A stretch of DNA of 64,000 nucleotides from Pseudorhizobium banfieldiae (lineage in GTDB: Bacteria; Pseudomonadota; Alphaproteobacteria; Rhizobiales; Rhizobiaceae), in contig NZ_FO082820.1 of assembly GCF_000967425.1 (NCBI RefSeq), forward strand, positions 2,728,001-2,792,000. Reading direction: 5' to 3'. Below are positions 1 through 8,718 of the stretch, piece after piece. How positions within the stretch are numbered: position 1 is the stretch's first letter; every line of letters starts with the position of its first letter. Position numbers and translations under genes: made by a program. The notes beneath the pieces are model-generated. The model had not been told where the DNA came from. It made no database searches and saw nothing but the letters and a program-made list of their open reading frames with translations.

Positions 1-527
1 GGATATTCCACCTGCACGACTCGGAGCGCGCCGAGGTCGCCGTTCTGCACCATCTCGCGCGCCTGCCGCACCATCGGATAGCCGGTGTAGTTATGGGTCA
101 GGATGAACAGCGCGTCACTCTCGTCCGCCACCTTCTTCAGTTTCGTTGCGTCTGCCAGGTTCGAGGTCAGCGGCTTGTCGCAGATGACATGGATGCCGCG
201 GCGCAGGAATTCCTTGGCGGCTTCATAGTGCACATGGTTCGGGGTCACGATGGACACGGCCTCGATGCCGTTCTTCAGCCGCGCCTCGCGGATCGCCATT
301 TCCTTGTATGAGCCGTAGGTGCGGGCCGGATCGAGCCCGAGGTCGCGCCCGGACTGCATCGCCTTTTCCGGCGTCGAGGAGAGAGCACCGGCAACCAGAT
401 CGAACTGGTCGTCCAGCCTTGCCGCCATGCGATGGACGGCGCCGATGAAGGCACCTGTCCCCCCGCCCACCATGCCGAGCCGGATGCGCGGCTCACGTGC
501 CTGTTCGTCCTTGCCTTCGATAGCCAT
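1..527 (-). CDS. Gfo/Idh/MocA family oxidoreductase, 3' part cut by window edge
   Basis: NAD(P)-dependent sugar or polyol dehydrogenase. Only the N-terminal 175 residues are inside the window. The start ATG is at 527, read leftwards. A Rossmann nucleotide-binding loop GMVGGGTGAFIG lies at residues 19-30, TPNHVH at 95-100, and CDKPLT at 116-121, which is the family's EKP-type motif carrying the catalytic lysine. It follows the sugar-phosphate isomerase gene by 13 bases, so it is the last visible gene of the sugar ABC operon. The pairing with an isomerase/epimerase suggests oxidation of the imported sugar or of a derivative such as an inositol. The exact substrate cannot be read from the sequence. 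Confidence 0.85.
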   Translation of the reverse strand, partial: MAIEGKDEQAREPRIRLGMVGGGTGAFIGAVHRMAARLDDQFDLVAGALSSTPEKAMQSGRDLGLDPARTYGSYKEMAIREARLKNGIEAVSIVTPNHVHYEAAKEFLRRGIHVICDKPLTSNLADATKLKKVADESDALFILTHNYTGYPMVRQAREMVQNGDLGALRVVQVEY

Positions 528-540
528 CGTCTTCTCTCCC

Positions 541-1593
541 TTACAGGCCCAGCATCCGGCGGTTTGCGGCTTCGTCCGTGCCGCCGGCGGCAAAGTCGTC
601 GAACGCCTTCTCCGTGACCCGGATGATGTGCGCCTTGACGAACTCCGCACCCTCGCGCGCGCCGTCTTCGGAATTCTTCAGCGCGCATTCCCACTCGACC
701 ACAGCCCAGCCGTCGAAGTCGTTGGCGGTGAGCTTGGAGAAGACAGCGCCGAAATCGACCTGCCCGTCACCCAGCGACCGGAAGCGGCCGGCACGCTGCA
801 CCCAGCCCTGGTAGCCGCCATAAACACCCTGCCGCCCCGTTGGATTGAACTCCGCGTCCTTGACGTGGAACATCTTGATCCGGTCCTTGTAGATGTCGAT
901 GTTGTCCAGATAGTCCAGGCACTGCAGCACGTAGTGCGACGGGTCATAGAGCATGTTGGCGCGTGGGTGGTTCTTCACCCGCTCGAGGAACATCTCGAAG
1001 GTGACGCCGTCATGCAGGTCCTCGCCCGGATGGATCTCGTAGCAGACATCGACGCCGCAGGAGTCGGCATGGTCGAGGATCGGCGTCCAGCGGCGGGCAA
1101 GCTCCTCGAAGGCGGTTTCGATGAGGCCGGCGGGGCGCTGCGGCCAAGGGTAGATGAAGGGCCAGGCGAGCGCGCCGGAGAAGGTTGCATGCGCCTTGAT
1201 GCCGAGGTGCTTGGACGCCGAAAGAGCCATCTTGACCTGGTTGACCGCCCATTCCTGCCGCGCCTTCGGATTGCCCCGGACTTCCGGAGCTGCGAAGCCG
1301 TCAAAGGCTTCGTCATAGGCCGGGTGTACGGCAACCAGTTGGCCCTGAAGGTGGGTGGAAAGTTCCGTCACCTCGATCCCGTTCTGGCGGGCGACGCCGG
1401 CGAATTCGTCGCAGTAATCCTTGGATTCAGCCGCCTTCTTCAGATCGATGAGCTGGGCGGCCCAGGTCGGCACCTGCACGCCGACATAACCCTTTTCGGC
1501 CGCCCACTTGGTGATCGCGTCCCAGGAGTTGAACGGCGCCTCGTCGCCAGCGAACTGGCCGAGGAAAATGGCCGGTCCCTTGATGGTCTTCAT
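541..1593 (-). CDS. Sugar phosphate isomerase/epimerase (AP-endonuclease-2-like TIM barrel)
   Basis: A 350-residue TIM-barrel isomerase of the IolE/xylose-isomerase-like superfamily. Likely metal ligands appear in order: E in YEIHPGED, D in YDPSHY, H in FHVKDAE and E in VVEWE. These are the four conserved positions of the family. The start at 1593 is chosen because AAGGAGCAAGCTC precedes it; a longer reading frame exists upstream but lacks a ribosome site. It lies between the ABC substrate-binding gene and the Gfo/Idh/MocA gene, so it probably isomerises the imported sugar or its oxidised product. Substrate unknown. Confidence 0.85.
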   Translation of the reverse strand: MKTIKGPAIFLGQFAGDEAPFNSWDAITKWAAEKGYVGVQVPTWAAQLIDLKKAAESKDYCDEFAGVARQNGIEVTELSTHLQGQLVAVHPAYDEAFDGFAAPEVRGNPKARQEWAVNQVKMALSASKHLGIKAHATFSGALAWPFIYPWPQRPAGLIETAFEELARRWTPILDHADSCGVDVCYEIHPGEDLHDGVTFEMFLERVKNHPRANMLYDPSHYVLQCLDYLDNIDIYKDRIKMFHVKDAEFNPTGRQGVYGGYQGWVQRAGRFRSLGDGQVDFGAVFSKLTANDFDGWAVVEWECALKNSEDGAREGAEFVKAHIIRVTEKAFDDFAAGGTDEAANRRMLGL

Positions 1594-1633
1594 GAGCTTG
1601 CTCCTTCGATGATCTCTCGGTGTGGCGGACATG

Positions 1634-1664
1634 AAAAAGGCGCGCGCCATGGAAAGCGCGCGCC
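1634..1664 (-). terminator. GC hairpin with T-tract after the sugar-binding protein gene
   Basis: An 8-bp stem GGCGCGCG/CGCGCGCC has a 10-base loop. On the minus strand it is followed by five Ts (AAAAA at 1634-1638 on the plus strand). It sits between the substrate-binding protein gene and the downstream isomerase. It probably attenuates rather than ends transcription, which would keep the binding protein in excess over downstream enzymes. Confidence 0.6.
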
Positions 1665-1673
1665 GCTGGTTGA

Positions 1674-2639
1674 TCAGAACGGCGAATCCGGGAAGTAGAA
1701 CTGCTCCGCGTTGTCCTTGGTGACGAGCGTCGCATCGAGGATGTACTCGCCGTTCACCGGAACCTGGTCGAGCAAGCCGTCGGCGGTAAGCTGCATCGCG
1801 GTTGCGATCATCGCCGGCGGATAGAGCACGTCGACCGGCACCATCTTGTCGCCATCCATGACTCGCTTGACCATGTCCTTGGAGCCGGCACCACCGACCA
1901 CATACTGGATATCCGTGCGGCCGGACTGCTCGATCGCTTCAAGGATACCGACGACCATGTCGTCGTCCTGCGCCCAGACCACGTCGATCTTCGGATACTT
2001 GGTCAGGTAGTCCTGCATCACGCGGAAGGCGTCGTCGCGGTTCCAGTTGCCGTACTGGCGCTCCAGCACCTTCACGTTGGACCCTTCGATGCCCTTGTCG
2101 AAGCCGTCCTGGCGCTGCTGGTCGATCGGGATCGGCAGGCCGCGGATGACGACGACTTCCGCATCCGGCGTGGTCTCGGCAATGTACTTCCCGGCCACTT
2201 CGCCGAGCGCCGGGTTGTTGCCCGCGACATAGAGGTCGCGCACCGAGTTGTCGTTATTCGAAGGCGCGCGGTCTACGAGCGCGACGAAGGTGCCGGAATC
2301 CTTGACCTGCTGGATGGCGTTGACGAGCGGATCCGGATCCGTCGGCAGGATGACCAGCGCGTCGATGCCCTGCACCGCGAGGTCCTGCACGGCATTTGCC
2401 TGACTTGCCGGATCAGGCGACGTCTTGACGATGACGTTGAGGCCCGGATGCTCTTCCATCAAGAGCTTTGCCACGCGCTCGGCATGGTATACGACGCCCG
2501 CGGTCCAGCCGTGATCGGCTGCCGGAATAGACACGCCGATGGTTGCCTTCTTCTCTTCCTGCGCCCAGCCAAGGCTGGGACCCATGGCTACCGAAGCCGC
2601 AAGTGCCGCAACCGCGATCCCGAAAGTTCTTCTACGCAT
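1674..2639 (-). CDS. Sugar ABC transporter periplasmic substrate-binding protein (ribose/xylose type)
   Basis: Periplasmic binding protein of the RbsB/peripla_BP_4 family, 321 residues. Residues 1 to about 26 form a signal peptide (two basic residues after Arg2, an Ala/Val-rich core, ending near GWAQ). The mature start [19 protein letters not shown] is the typical first beta strand of pentose/hexose binders. The start at 2639 is preceded by GGGAGAGAGAAC. It is third in the operon after the ATPase and permease. The operon shares an operator-like element with lacI-xylBA, so xylose or a related pentose is the likely ligand, by inference. An attenuator-like hairpin follows the gene. Confidence 0.9.
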   Translation of the reverse strand: MRRRTFGIAVAALAASVAMGPSLGWAQEEKKATIGVSIPAADHGWTAGVVYHAERVAKLLMEEHPGLNVIVKTSPDPASQANAVQDLAVQGIDALVILPTDPDPLVNAIQQVKDSGTFVALVDRAPSNNDNSVRDLYVAGNNPALGEVAGKYIAETTPDAEVVVIRGLPIPIDQQRQDGFDKGIEGSNVKVLERQYGNWNRDDAFRVMQDYLTKYPKIDVVWAQDDDMVVGILEAIEQSGRTDIQYVVGGAGSKDMVKRVMDGDKMVPVDVLYPPAMIATAMQLTADGLLDQVPVNGEYILDATLVTKDNAEQFYFPDSPF

Positions 2640-2703
2640 GTTCTCTCTCCCAAGTTTGGGTCTTTGATTTCGGCTGGGCGCGACCCGTGAGCCCGGCCGG
2701 TTC

Positions 2704-3705
2704 TCACGACCGCCGTGACAGCGAGCGCTGCACGAGCATGGCGATGATGATGATCGCGCCCTGAATGGCGCCAATGAGGTATTCGCTGACGAAGTTCGAC
2801 AACAGCATGATGTTGCCGACGATCTCCAGGATGAAGGCGCCACAGAGCGTGCCCCAGATACGCCCGACACCGCCTCGCAAAGCGGTGCCGCCGACCACGA
2901 CGGCCGTGATCGCCTGCAACTCCCAGAGGATACCGGTGGTGGCAGAGGTCGATCCGAGGCGCGGCACGTAGAGCAGCACCGCGATGGCGACGCAAAGCCC
3001 CTGCACGACATAGGCAACGGTGCGCACGCGCTTGACCGAGATGCCGGAATACCGAGCGACGTCCTCGTTCGAACCGACCGCGATCAGGTGGCGACCGTAG
3101 CGCGTGCGGTAGAGCACGAACGCGGCAATTGCTGCGGTCACGAAGATGACGATGATCGGCACCGGGACGCCCAGCACCTCGCCGAAATAGACCGGCCGGT
3201 AGAGCGACTGAAGCTCGCGGTCACGCAGCGTGATCGCCCCGCCCTGGCTGAGCCAGGTGGTCAGGCCGCGATAAATGCCCATCGTGCCGAGCGTCGCGAT
3301 GAAGGGCTCGATCTGGCCGACCGTGGTAATGAGGCCGTTGAATAGCCCGCAGGCGGCACCGATCGCCACGGCGAGCGCCATTCCCGCGATGAGCAGCAGC
3401 AAGGGATCGGCGATTGCGCCAGAATTCAGGAACATGATCATCAGGCTGGCGACGAAAGCCACCATGGCGCCGACGGAAAGATCGAGACCGCCGGACGAGA
3501 TCACATAGGTGGCCCCAAGGGCGATGATCGCGATGAAGGCGCTGCGGGTGATGACGTTCGACAGGTTGGCAACAGAGATGAAGTTCTCGTTGGCCAGCGC
3601 CCCGAGCACGAGCAGCAGCGCGAGCGCGACGAAGGGTGCCACCGCGCGCAGATCCCAGTCGCGCGAGGTCTTCGGCTTGGCCGTTTCAGTTGCGGCAGTC
3701 GTCAT
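2704..3705 (-). CDS. Sugar ABC transporter permease (RbsC/XylH type)
   Basis: Inner-membrane permease of 333 residues with about eight to ten hydrophobic segments. It contains the branched-chain/ribose permease signature AVVVGGTALRGGVGRIWGT near residue 270, typical of BPD_transp_2 sugar permeases. It starts 4 bases after the ATPase stop, so the two are transcribed together. It forms the channel with the ATPase at 3710-5233 and receives sugar from the binding protein at 1674-2639. Confidence 0.92.
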   Translation of the reverse strand: MTTAATETAKPKTSRDWDLRAVAPFVALALLLVLGALANENFISVANLSNVITRSAFIAIIALGATYVISSGGLDLSVGAMVAFVASLMIMFLNSGAIADPLLLLIAGMALAVAIGAACGLFNGLITTVGQIEPFIATLGTMGIYRGLTTWLSQGGAITLRDRELQSLYRPVYFGEVLGVPVPIIVIFVTAAIAAFVLYRTRYGRHLIAVGSNEDVARYSGISVKRVRTVAYVVQGLCVAIAVLLYVPRLGSTSATTGILWELQAITAVVVGGTALRGGVGRIWGTLCGAFILEIVGNIMLLSNFVSEYLIGAIQGAIIIIAMLVQRSLSRRS

Positions 3706-3709
3706 GGCT

Positions 3710-5233
3710 TCAGGCAGCCTCCCCGGTCTTCACGCCCGTGGCGAGCACCACGATCTCATTCTCGGTCATGTGTTCTCCCGTCACTTCGCCGACGATCTGC
3801 CCTGACCGCATGACGAGGATGCGGTCGCAGATGCCGATCAGCTCCGGCATTTCGGAGGAGACGACGATGATCGACCTTCCCTCTTCCGCCAACCGGGCGA
3901 TGAACTTGTAGATTTGCTGTTTCGTGCCGATGTCGATACCGCGCGTCGGCTCGTCGATGATGACGATCGACGGATCGAGCATCATCATCTTGGCGATCAG
4001 CAGCTTCTGCTGGTTGCCCCCTGAGAGTTGGCCTGCAAGCAGGTCCTTCCGGCCGGTGCGGATGTCGAATTCGCGGATTGCCCCATCAAGCGCCTCGGCC
4101 TCTCTGTTCCTGTCGATCTGGAGACCGCGCACGAAGCGACGGATGGAGGCAAGCGTCAGGTTCGTAGCGAGGTCCTTCAGCAGCAAGAGGCCCTTGCCCT
4201 TGCGGTCTTCGGACAGGTAGACGATGCCTGCCTTCATGCTCTGGCTGGCATCCCGGAAATGAACTGCCTGGCCGTTGTGGCGAACGGTTCCGCTCGCGCG
4301 CCTGACGCCGACGAGGCCTTCCATCAGTTCCGTGCGCCCGGCGCCGACGAGACCTGCGAAGCCCAGGATCTCTCCCTTGCGCAGCTGGAAGCTGGCGTTC
4401 TTCGCATAGCCCGGCACGTCGAAGTTCTCGACCTCGAGCACCGTTTCACGCGCTGCCGCCGATTGTCGCTCGGGATAGAGCTTGGCGACGTCGCGCCCCA
4501 CCATCAGCCGCGCCATGTCGGCAGGCTCGAGCTCGGATGCCAGGTGGGTGCCAACGAGCCCACCATCCCGGAGCACTGTCACGCGATCCGCGATTTCCTT
4601 CACCTCCGGCAGGCGGTGCGAGATGTAGAGTACGCCAACCCCCTGGGCGCGAATGTCCTTGATGACCTTCAGCAGCGCTTCCGTCTCGAACGGCGTCAGC
4701 GACGCCGTCGGCTCATCGAAGATGACGATCCGGTGCGGGACGAGCAGCACACGGGCGATCTGGACCAGCTGGCGCTGGGCGATCGACAGGGTGCCGACGA
4801 TGGCCTGCGGGTAGATGTCGGCGCCAAGCTCCCGAAGGCCTTTGGCAGCACCCTCGTTCATTGCGCGGTCATCGAGTGTCAGGCCCTTCGGCAGTTCACG
4901 GCCGAGGTAGATGTTCTGGGCAACGGTGAGATCCGGCGCCAGCAGGATTTCCTGGTGCACCAGCACGATGCCGCGGTTTTCCGCATCCACAGGACCGGCC
5001 AGATGTACCGGCTGACCATCGATGAGGATCTCGCCTCGCGTCGGCTGATGGTTGCCGGCGAGGATCTTCATCAAGGTCGACTTGCCGGCGCCATTCTCTC
5101 CGATGATGGCATGTACCTCACCCGGCAGTACCGTGAGGCTGACGTCGCGCAACACCTCGACAGGCCCGAATGCCTTGGAAAGGCTTCGCGCTTCCAGGAT
5201 CGGCAGGCGGTCGGAAGAGGGTTGAGGTGTCAT
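3710..5233 (-). CDS. Sugar ABC transporter ATP-binding protein, two fused ABC domains (RbsA/XylG type)
   Basis: A 507-residue ATPase with two nucleotide-binding domains in one chain, as usual for ribose-class importers. The first half has a normal Walker A (GENGAGKST near residue 46) and signature LSIAQRQ; the second has the degenerate P-loop GLVGAGRTE and signature LSGGNQQK, with IVIIDEPTRGIDIG as Walker B. This asymmetry is normal for the family. It is the first full-size gene of the operon. Its ATG overlaps the TGA of a 30-codon leader ORF by the four bases ATGA, so its translation may be coupled to that leader. Confidence 0.93.
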   Translation of the reverse strand: MTPQPSSDRLPILEARSLSKAFGPVEVLRDVSLTVLPGEVHAIIGENGAGKSTLMKILAGNHQPTRGEILIDGQPVHLAGPVDAENRGIVLVHQEILLAPDLTVAQNIYLGRELPKGLTLDDRAMNEGAAKGLRELGADIYPQAIVGTLSIAQRQLVQIARVLLVPHRIVIFDEPTASLTPFETEALLKVIKDIRAQGVGVLYISHRLPEVKEIADRVTVLRDGGLVGTHLASELEPADMARLMVGRDVAKLYPERQSAAARETVLEVENFDVPGYAKNASFQLRKGEILGFAGLVGAGRTELMEGLVGVRRASGTVRHNGQAVHFRDASQSMKAGIVYLSEDRKGKGLLLLKDLATNLTLASIRRFVRGLQIDRNREAEALDGAIREFDIRTGRKDLLAGQLSGGNQQKLLIAKMMMLDPSIVIIDEPTRGIDIGTKQQIYKFIARLAEEGRSIIVVSSEMPELIGICDRILVMRSGQIVGEVTGEHMTENEIVVLATGVKTGEAA

Positions 5234-5322
5234 GGGCCATCACCTGCAGCCCGACGCCCGGAAGTCATCACGAGCGCGCCCGCGCGACCAGCGCCAGCAG
5301 ATCCTGATAGGACTAGATGCAC
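5230..5322 (-). CDS. Possible 30-codon leader ORF coupled to the sugar ABC ATPase
   Basis: A GTG-started frame of 30 sense codons, beginning MHLVLSGSAGAGRAGA, follows GGGAGG with 8 bases spacing. It ends in a TGA overlapping the ATPase ATG (ATGA, 5230-5233). The predicted transcription start is about 15 bases upstream, so the ribosome site lies at the very 5' end of the mRNA. The peptide matches nothing I know. The good ribosome site and stop/start overlap suggest translational coupling, but GC-rich DNA gives short frames by chance. Confidence 0.35.
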   Translation of the reverse strand: MHLVLSGSAGAGRAGALVMTSGRRAAGDGP

Positions 5323-5343
5323 CTGAACTTCCTCCCGATTTCA

Positions 5344-5375
5344 GGCTAGCCAAGATTTTGAGGTACGTAAAGCAG
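5344..5375 (-). promoter_or_regulatory. Promoter and LacI-type operator of the sugar ABC operon
   Basis: Read leftwards, a -35-like CTTTAC (5367-5372) is 17 bases from a -10-like CTAGCC (5344-5349). Overlapping the -35 is the element TTTTGAGGTACGTAAA followed by GCAG (plus strand, 5356-5375). The same 20 bases, with one change, occur before lacI at 9774-9793. The core TTGAGGTACGTAA is an imperfect palindrome centred on GTAC, as LacI-family operators often are. Repressor binding would block RNA polymerase. Confidence 0.6.
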
Positions 5376-5508
5376 CTTTGCGTGCAGAATTCACATTGGT
5401 GACGCGATCCCATTGCTGCTGCGAAAAGACACGCCTATCATCTGCTTGCGAACGAGTGGAGCATCAGGCTCCAACCGCTGAGAAGGCAGGCTGACCGCGA
5501 GAATCCAG

Positions 5509-5859
5509 ATGGACAACACGCCCTTCGTGGAACGCCGGTTCGAACTCGATGGCGCGCCGCTCGTGGTGAGGTTTCAGGTCCCTGCCATGGCTCCGACCGG
5601 CGAATTCCAGTGCCGGTGGTCGATCGGGTGGCCCGAGGGTGAAATGGCCCATCGCACCTGCGGCGAGGATGGCGTGCAGGCGCTGACGCTCGCCATGCAG
5701 GCGGTTCATGATCGGTTGCGCGACAGCGCGGCCTACAAGACAGGGCGGCTGACCCTCTGGGGCCAGAGCGATCTCGACCTTCCGCCGAGCTGGACGAGGG
5801 GGCAGCTCTACACGGCTCCTTCACCGCCTGGCGCCAAGGAGCCCAGGCAGGATGATTGA
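5509..5859 (+). CDS. Conserved hypothetical protein (resembles DUF6968)
   Basis: A 116-residue soluble protein with no signal peptide or membrane segment. The central part (WSIGWPEGEMAHRTCGEDGV then QALTLAMQAVHDRL) resembles a small uncharacterised bacterial family that I recall as DUF6968; no function is known. It is a lone plus-strand gene between the leftward sugar ABC operon and the leftward xylA, so it needs its own promoter. Its C-terminus is Pro/Gly-rich and its stop abuts the xylA terminator hairpin. The ribosome site is weak (GCGAGAATCC before ATG). Confidence 0.7.
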   Translation: MDNTPFVERRFELDGAPLVVRFQVPAMAPTGEFQCRWSIGWPEGEMAHRTCGEDGVQALTLAMQAVHDRLRDSAAYKTGRLTLWGQSDLDLPPSWTRGQLYTAPSPPGAKEPRQDD

Positions 5860-5860
5860 G

Positions 5861-5895
5861 AAAAGAGCGGGGCCGGCACGTGATGCCCGCCCCGC
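5861..5895 (-). terminator. Rho-independent terminator of xylBA
   Basis: A 7-bp stem GCGGGGC/GCCCCGC extends inward through GGCA/TGCC. On the minus strand it is followed by TCTTTTCTC. It lies 11 bases past the xylA stop. Confidence 0.65.
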
Positions 5896-5905
5896 CATGA
5901 TCTGA

Positions 5906-7216
5906 TCAGACGTAGCGGTTGACGACGTTTTCCAGGTATTCCTGACGGCCGGAGCGCGGCTCCGGATTGATGTTCTCCCGCTCCACCATGGCCGCGATGT
6001 CGTCGAGCTTGTATTCGCCGCGCAGCATCTTCTGCGCCTCGGGGCTTTCCCAGCCGGAATAACGCTCCTCGAGCGGCTTCGACAGCGCGCCGTCTTCGAT
6101 CATTCTGGCTGCCGCCTTCAGGCCACGAGCGCAGCAATCCATGCCGCCGATATGGCCGATCAGCAGGTCCTGCGGATCGAGCGACTGGCGGCGCAGCTTG
6201 GCATCGAAGTTAGTGCCGCCGTTGCGGAAGCCACCCCCCTGCAGGATGTGATAATAGGCGAGCGCCATTTCCGGCACGTTGTTGGGGAACTGGTCGGTGT
6301 CCCAGCCCGACTGGTAGTCGTTGCGGTTCATGTCGATCGAGCCGAAGATGCCGAAGGCGTTCGCCATGGCAATCTCGTGCTCGAAGGAATGGCCGGCGAG
6401 GATGGCGTGGCCCTGCTCGATGTTGACCTTCACTTCCTTCTCCAGCCCATGCTTCTGCAGGAAGGCGTAAACGGTCGCGACGTCGTAGTCGTACTGGTGC
6501 TTGGTCGGCTCCTGCGGCTTTGGCTCGATCAGGATCGTGCCCCCGAAGCCGATCTTGTATTTGTATTCGACCACGAGGTTGAGGAAGCGGCCCATCTGGT
6601 CGAGCTCGCGCGAAAGGTCGGTGTTGAGCAGGGTTTCGTAGCCTTCGCGGCCACCCCAAAGGACATAGTTCACGCCGCCGAGGCGCTTGGTCGCGTCCAG
6701 GCAGGTCTTTACTGTCGCCGCAGAGAAGGCGAAGACGTCCGGATCCGGATTGGTCGAGGCGCCTGCCATGAAACGGCGGTGCGAGAAGAGGTTCGCCGTC
6801 CCCCAGAGAAGCTTCACTCCCGTCTCGGCCTGCTTCTTCTCGAAATAGTCGACGATCTCGTTGAGGTTCTTGGTGTTCTCCGCAAAGGAATTGCCTTCCG
6901 GCCGTACGTCCGCATCGTGGAAGCAGTAGAAGGGCGCACCGAGCAGCTGGTAGAATTCGAAAGCGACATCCGCCTTCATCTTCGCCGCCTGCATGGTATC
7001 CTCGAACCAGGGGCGCTGGAAGGTCTGGCCGCCGAAGGGATCGCCGCCCGGCCAGGTGAAGGTGTGCCAGTAGGCGACGGCGAACCGCAGATGGTCCTCC
7101 ATCCTCTTGCCGGCAACGAGCTCGTCCGGGTTGTAGTGGCGGAAGGCCAGCGGGTTGGTGCTGTCGGGGCCTTCGTACTTGATCTTCTGGATGTCTCCGA
7201 AAAAGCCTGTGCTCAT
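5906..7216 (-). CDS. xylA: Xylose isomerase
   Basis: Converts D-xylose to D-xylulose in the cytoplasm using two divalent metal ions. Length 436 residues, as expected for the long class II enzyme. Recognisable family segments include [10 protein letters not shown] (catalytic His/Asp region), [61 protein letters not shown], and [20 protein letters not shown] with metal-binding Asp/Glu residues. A strong AGGAGG site precedes the start at 7216. It is the last gene of lacI-xylB-xylA, 27 bases after xylB. Confidence 0.97.
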   Translation of the reverse strand: MSTGFFGDIQKIKYEGPDSTNPLAFRHYNPDELVAGKRMEDHLRFAVAYWHTFTWPGGDPFGGQTFQRPWFEDTMQAAKMKADVAFEFYQLLGAPFYCFHDADVRPEGNSFAENTKNLNEIVDYFEKKQAETGVKLLWGTANLFSHRRFMAGASTNPDPDVFAFSAATVKTCLDATKRLGGVNYVLWGGREGYETLLNTDLSRELDQMGRFLNLVVEYKYKIGFGGTILIEPKPQEPTKHQYDYDVATVYAFLQKHGLEKEVKVNIEQGHAILAGHSFEHEIAMANAFGIFGSIDMNRNDYQSGWDTDQFPNNVPEMALAYYHILQGGGFRNGGTNFDAKLRRQSLDPQDLLIGHIGGMDCCARGLKAAARMIEDGALSKPLEERYSGWESPEAQKMLRGEYKLDDIAAMVERENINPEPRSGRQEYLENVVNRYV

Positions 7217-7243
7217 GTGTTCCTCCTGGGAGCCCGATCTGTC

Positions 7244-8698
7244 TTAGTGCGTGAGGGAGCGGATCGCCGGATAGGCGGCGCGGTAACGTGCGTAGGCGGC
7301 CTCGTAGGCCTGCGTGAACGACGAGACGGGATCGACCGTCTCTGCCGTCTTCGGCGGCTGGCAGACCGCGATGGGGTCGGCGCCCGTTGCAGCGATGAGG
7401 CCAAGCCGGGCCGCGCCGAAGGCAGCACCGAAGTCGCCATCTGCGGGGATGTCGACGGGGACGCCGAGGGAGGTGGCGATGGAGGCGAGCCAGTAGCGCG
7501 AGCGCGAGCCGCCGCCGATCGCGGTGACGCGGGAGATCGACGTACCGGCGGACTTCAGCGCCTCAAGGTTGTCACGAATTGCGAAGGTCACGCCTTCGAT
7601 CACCGCCTGCGTCAGCACGGCACGCTCCGATTCGTGACCGAGGCCGACGAAGGCGCCGCGGATCTGCGCGTCATTGTGCGGTGTGCGTTCGCCGGAGAGG
7701 TAGGGCAGGAAGGTGACGCCCGTTGGCGCCTTCAGCGTCTCGCCAAGCTCCGAAGTAAGTTCGGCAGCACTCTTGCCCGTGACACGCGAATGCCAGTTCA
7801 GTGCATCGGTGGCAGAAAGGATGACACCCATCTGGTGCCAGGTATCCGGCAGCGCGTGGCAGAAGGCATGCACCGCACTTTCCGGCTTCGGCAGGTAAGA
7901 GCCGTTGGCGGCGAAGAGCACGCCGGAGGTGCCGAGCGAGACGAAGGCTTGACCTTCCGCGACGGTGCCCATGCCGCAGGCGGATGCTGCATTGTCCCCT
8001 GCCCCGCCGGCTACGACGACGCCATCCCTCATGCCCCACTGCGAGGCGAGTTCGCCGCGCAGGGTCCCCCCCTGCTCCGTTCCCTCGACCAGCGAAGGCA
8101 TGTGATCTTCGGACAGATCCGTCGCAGCCAGCAGCTCAGCGGACCATTTGCGCGCACCCGTATCGAGCCAGGAAGTGCCGGCAGAATCCGACATCTCAGA
8201 GATATGCTCGCCCGTCAGCCACAGGCGGAGATAGTCCTTCGGCAGCAACACTTTCGCAACCTTGGCGAATATCTCGGGCTCGTTGTTCTTTACCCAGACT
8301 AGCTTGGGCGCCGTGAAGCCCGGGAACACAATATTACCCGTAACGCTGCGGAAGCGCGGATCGGCATCCAGTTTCGCGGCCTCCTCGTAGGAGCGCGTAT
8401 CGTTCCAGAGGATGCAGGGCCGCAGAACCTTGTTGTCTGCGTCGAGCAGGGTTGCCCCATGCATCTGGCCGGAAAGCCCGATGCCCTTCACCGCCGCAAG
8501 CTCCTTCGGGAACTTCGCCTTCAAGCCGGCAACCGCCTCTTCCGTCGCGCGTATCCAGTGTGCCGGATCCTGCTCCGACCAGCCCGTGTGCGGACGCGAA
8601 ACGTCGAGCGCTCCGCTGGCGGAGCCGATGATGCGCTGCTCGCCGTCGATCAGCATCGCCTTGACGCCTGACGTTCCGAGATCGAGACCGAGATACAT
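7244..8698 (-). CDS. xylB: Xylulokinase
   Basis: Phosphorylates D-xylulose to D-xylulose-5-phosphate, feeding the pentose phosphate pathway. FGGY kinase of 484 residues: N-terminal phosphate-binding LGLDLGTSGVKAMLID, substrate-binding GLSGQMHG near residue 76, and C-terminal ATP-binding ITAIGGGSRSRYW-like segment (seen as VTAIGGGSRSRYWLA). It starts 20 bases after the lacI stop behind GGAAGGAAAC and lies directly upstream of xylA, giving a two-step catabolic operon. Confidence 0.96.
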   Translation of the reverse strand: MYLGLDLGTSGVKAMLIDGEQRIIGSASGALDVSRPHTGWSEQDPAHWIRATEEAVAGLKAKFPKELAAVKGIGLSGQMHGATLLDADNKVLRPCILWNDTRSYEEAAKLDADPRFRSVTGNIVFPGFTAPKLVWVKNNEPEIFAKVAKVLLPKDYLRLWLTGEHISEMSDSAGTSWLDTGARKWSAELLAATDLSEDHMPSLVEGTEQGGTLRGELASQWGMRDGVVVAGGAGDNAASACGMGTVAEGQAFVSLGTSGVLFAANGSYLPKPESAVHAFCHALPDTWHQMGVILSATDALNWHSRVTGKSAAELTSELGETLKAPTGVTFLPYLSGERTPHNDAQIRGAFVGLGHESERAVLTQAVIEGVTFAIRDNLEALKSAGTSISRVTAIGGGSRSRYWLASIATSLGVPVDIPADGDFGAAFGAARLGLIAATGADPIAVCQPPKTAETVDPVSSFTQAYEAAYARYRAAYPAIRSLTH

Positions 8699-8718
8699 GC
8701 CGTTTCCTTCCTTCCGCC

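Noticed and set aside
319..1698. Long plus-strand open frames opposite the isomerase, and similar long frames opposite xylA, lysS, mtlK, the ATPases and the set-1 binding protein
   Set aside because: They are antisense shadows of GC-rich genes: no family motifs, no ribosome sites, Arg/Val/Asp-rich composition.
5267..5310. Minus-strand frame encoding YQDLLALVARARS before a stop, looking like a gene remnant
   Set aside because: A stop codon lies directly upstream, the region is the promoter-proximal leader, and the leader ORF in another frame explains the coding look better.
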